DNA from: Spirochaetaceae bacterium
GTDB taxonomy: Bacteria > Spirochaetota > Spirochaetia > Treponematales > Breznakiellaceae
Length of the DNA: 7,642 nt
Direction of reading: 5' to 3'
Assembly: GCA_031284645.1 (NCBI GenBank)
Contig: JAITXS010000016.1
Span: 1-7,642, forward strand
Position numbers and translations under genes: made by a program. Shown one piece after another: positions 6,135 to 7,642 of this stretch (position 1 is its first letter; the number at the start of each line of letters is the position of its first letter). The notes beneath the pieces were generated by a model, which did not search any database, had not been told where the DNA came from, and saw only the letters and a list, made by a program, of their open reading frames with translations.

Positions 6135-6251
6135 TCAGCGACAGATCAGTCGAAATCCGACATCATTTGATGCGAGATTCATAGAGACAGCACCGCAATA
6201 AGTTATTGAAGCTTTGGTTGTCGAAATCTTCCATGATGCCTCCCGGTACAT
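6135..6251 (-). pseudogene. Remnant of an FGE-sulfatase (SUMF1-like) C-terminus
   Basis: The minus-strand frame ending at stop 6135-6137 reads YREASWK, then 24 residues, then NDVGFRLICR. Proteins with a formylglycine-generating-enzyme (SUMF1) domain end with RGGSW, a spacer of about 24 residues, and N-[DN]-[IV]-G-F-R-hydrophobic. The spacing from W to GFR here is 24, as expected, and RGG has decayed to REA. Only the last 40 or so residues remain; the frame closes at 6303-6305 without further similarity. It probably derives from one of the many SUMF1-domain genes of termite-gut treponemes. No start or ribosome-binding site is present, so it is not expected to be expressed. Confidence 0.55.
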
Positions 6252-6278
6252 ACGCAACAAGGGCGCAGTAAGGATAAA

Positions 6279-6456
6279 CAGGCAATCTATCGGCGTACAT
6301 TGCTAAAAATCCCCCGTCCTGAATTCTATGTCCTGTACAACAGCCCGGACGAGTATCCTGAAAAAGGAGAGTTGAAACTTTCGGATGCTTTTACCGAAAA
6401 AAAATACCGGTGAACCTGCTTTGGAGTAAAATGTTAGTGTTTACAACATCAATAGA
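6279..6456 (+). pseudogene. Remnant of a PD-(D/E)XK (Rpn-type) transposase
   Basis: On the plus strand, 6285-6392 reads IYRRTLLKIPRPEFYVLYN, then a short acidic loop and LKLSDAF, matching the middle of Rpn/PD-(D/E)XK transposase family proteins (IY...L.KIP.PEF.VLYNG, then L.LSdaF). The frame then breaks at an A8 run (6397-6404). In the +1 frame PALE appears (6415-6426), then a stop at 6427, then VYNIN (6439-6453), which is also typical of the family. One frameshift and one nonsense change are therefore visible, and both ends of the gene are missing. This is a dead mobile-element piece facing the SUMF1 remnant. Confidence 0.65.
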
Positions 6457-6485
6457 CTTCAGCACACCTCATTTGGAAAATATCG

Positions 6486-6514
6486 CTCTTCGGGGCGGAC
6501 GCTGCCCCGAAGAG
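6486..6514. repeat. 11-bp perfect GC-rich hairpin
   Basis: CTCTTCGGGGC and its exact complement flank a 7-nt loop. Neither strand shows a U-tract after it, so a standard intrinsic terminator is unlikely. It sits between the transposase remnant and the repeat array and may mark a mobile-element end or a recombination junction. Confidence 0.6.
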
Positions 6515-6529
6515 GGCCGATGGATCAAA

Positions 6530-6822
6530 AGGGTATAGTTCTTATCAGAAATCCCCTACCCCTTATTAGGGTCTTGGGGAAAGGGTAGAGGGTATAGATT
6601 TTATCAGAAAGCCTGTACCGTACCCAACTCCCCTTGGCCCTTTGCTTCGGGGTAGAGGGTCTAAATAGGGTTTGGGGTAGAGGGTATGGGGTTTTGCTTT
6701 TACCAGAAAGCCCCTGCCATCCCAAAACTCCTTGACTCATTGCTTCGGGATAGAAGGGTGAAGTTCTCATCAGAAATCTACTACCCTATACCCTTTCCCC
6801 TACTACCCTATTTTAGACCCTA
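6530..6822. repeat. Degenerate G/C-skewed repeat array with an inverted terminal copy
   Basis: Four copies of a motif of the form AGGGTATAG-TT-TTATCAGAAA start at 6530, 6589, 6681 and 6755, at uneven spacings of 59, 92 and 74 nt. Between them recur GGGGTAGAGGGT and TTGCTTCGGG (6642 and 6740). The last part (6781-6822), read on the minus strand, repeats the 6652-6690 segment (GGGTCTAAA-TAGGGT, then GGGTAGAGGGTAT-like sequence), so an inverted copy closes the array. That inverted copy begins at the TAG stop of the DUF6273 gene. Open frames across the array only mirror the repeats and are not counted as genes. Confidence 0.75.
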
Positions 6823-7642
6823 CTTAACACAGAACGCAGGGGCAAAGCCAATAGAGGCGGCCAAGCCACCGAATGTGGCAATCCCATTGCCGTCCACATT
6901 GCAACAACCGGCTGCACTGACTCTATAAGGCGATGCCTCCCAATACTCCGCTCCTGTCCCCCCCCCCTTGCCGTATTTTATCCGCGTTAGAGGGTCCGTA
7001 TAATACTCAAGATATGCCTGATTAGCCAACTTCTCATAGGTACCATTAGACTCGAAATTCTCATTAAACATCTCCCACTCCGTCGGCAGCCAGAGAGTGT
7101 CTGTTATCGGATCAGTTCCGTTTTGCGCCGTATTCGTTATCTCCCGAGTCGGCCCCCAGATGATAGTACCATCACTCATCGGTACTCCCGCAAGCTTGAG
7201 CCCATCAGTGAAATTCCCTGTAAGATACGTCTGCATCGCACTCCCTTCATACGCCGTGGCTGTAATATTTATCATCCGTTTTCCCGGTATGTTCTGAAAC
7301 TGCATCACGATATGCGGTATTGCAGGTGTCACGCCACCCGCATAATTCGTTCTGCCATTTGCTTGCGGGTTAAACGAATTTATCCCTACCACCATTATAC
7401 GTAACAAATATCCGTGCGCTCCACCATCTATAGGCGTGTTCGTTGTTTCATTTATCTCCCCGCCCGAGCCAGTTCCCGTCACCTTCAGACCCGCCAAATC
7501 TACGTAATCCCCCAGCTTTATCTTCCCGTTTTTCAATAAGTCGGTCTTGCCGGAAAAAGCCCGGAGATACTCGTGTATCTGTGTAAAGGTGTCCTCCACA
7601 CGCTTGACACCATCAGTTGCAGTTACCCCGAATTTTACCGTC
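6820..7642 (-). CDS. DUF6273-like surface-type protein, 5' end beyond the window
   Basis: The frame is open to the right edge, so at least 273 residues are visible and the real start lies outside; the GTG at 7599 is not a likely start because coding continues before it. The C-terminal part has LWLPTEWEMF, YWEASPYR and a GFAPAFCVK end, the DUF6273 pattern (WLPs..E, YW.rSP, G..PAFC). The preceding part (KLGDYVDLAGLKV, LLRIMVVGINSF, MQFQNIPG) resembles large Thr/Gly/Asn-rich proteins that occur in families in termite-gut treponemes. Function is unknown; a secreted or surface role is inferred, since no signal peptide can be seen. Ten consecutive G (6958-6967 complement) encode part of KGGG. One extra G would stop translation 11 codons later; one fewer would replace the last 45 residues. 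Confidence 0.85.
   Translation of the reverse strand, partial: TVKFGVTATDGVKRVEDTFTQIHEYLRAFSGKTDLLKNGKIKLGDYVDLAGLKVTGTGSGGEINETTNTPIDGGAHGYLLRIMVVGINSFNPQANGRTNYAGGVTPAIPHIVMQFQNIPGKRMINITATAYEGSAMQTYLTGNFTDGLKLAGVPMSDGTIIWGPTREITNTAQNGTDPITDTLWLPTEWEMFNENFESNGTYEKLANQAYLEYYTDPLTRIKYGKGGGTGAEYWEASPYRVSAAGCCNVDGNGIATFGGLAASIGFAPAFCVK

Noticed and set aside
6525..6770. Minus-strand frame of 81 codons in the repeat array
   Set aside because: Its protein only mirrors the degenerate DNA repeats; there is no Shine-Dalgarno.
6530..6822. Repeat array as a CRISPR
   Set aside because: Copies are degenerate, unevenly spaced and include an inverted unit; there is no constant repeat-spacer pattern and no cas gene.
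6820..6830. GTTAAGT at the DUF6273 stop as an integron attC core site
   Set aside because: It fits GTTRRRY, but I found no partner RYYYAAC site in the following 400 nt and no cassette structure.

Overview
The window looks like chromosome from a spirochaete, probably a Treponema of the termite-gut kind. The reasons are: a FliJ-type flagellar gene at the end of an rpsP-khpA-rimM-trmD-rplS-yraN operon; a two-gene sodium-pump decarboxylase unit; and an accessory end with a DUF6273-type repeat-family surface protein plus remnants of an FGE-sulfatase/SUMF1-like gene and a PD-(D/E)XK (Rpn-type) transposase. The species assignment is inference. All intact genes lie on the minus strand, so transcription runs right to left.

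Right end (7642 to 6820): the 3' part of a large protein with a DUF6273-like C-terminus, cut by the window edge. It carries a run of ten G in the coding strand. From 6822 to 6530 lies a G/C-skewed array of degenerate repeats that begins at the stop codon of that gene. From about 6514 to 6135 there is a perfect GC hairpin and two decayed gene pieces facing each other: a plus-strand Rpn/PD-(D/E)XK transposase fragment and a minus-strand SUMF1 C-terminal fragment. No intact gene is present from 6064 to 6819.

Middle (6103 to 4702): a promoter (TTTACA-N17-TATATT) followed at once by a perfect 32-bp palindrome, then oadB (379 aa membrane subunit with all known key residues) and a 45-aa OadG-related membrane protein.

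Left (4553 to 223): a near-consensus promoter (TTGACA-N17-TAAGAT) drives rpsP, khpA, rimM, trmD, rplS, yraN, a 63-aa FlgM-like protein, a 196-aa protein with an Asn/Arg/Gln-rich tail and a CPxC...HxxC motif, and fliJ. The first five serve ribosome assembly and tRNA modification. The last part looks motility-related, so the cluster may couple translation capacity and flagellar assembly. TrmD is unusual: it has an insertion of about 68 residues and substitutions at positions that are normally invariant. The first 222 bases hold no gene that I can see.

Best candidates for something undescribed: the palindrome-controlled sodium-pump unit with its tiny subunit, the possible poly-G phase switch in the DUF6273 gene, the modified TrmD, and the FlgM-like/CPxC/FliJ tail of the ribosomal operon.
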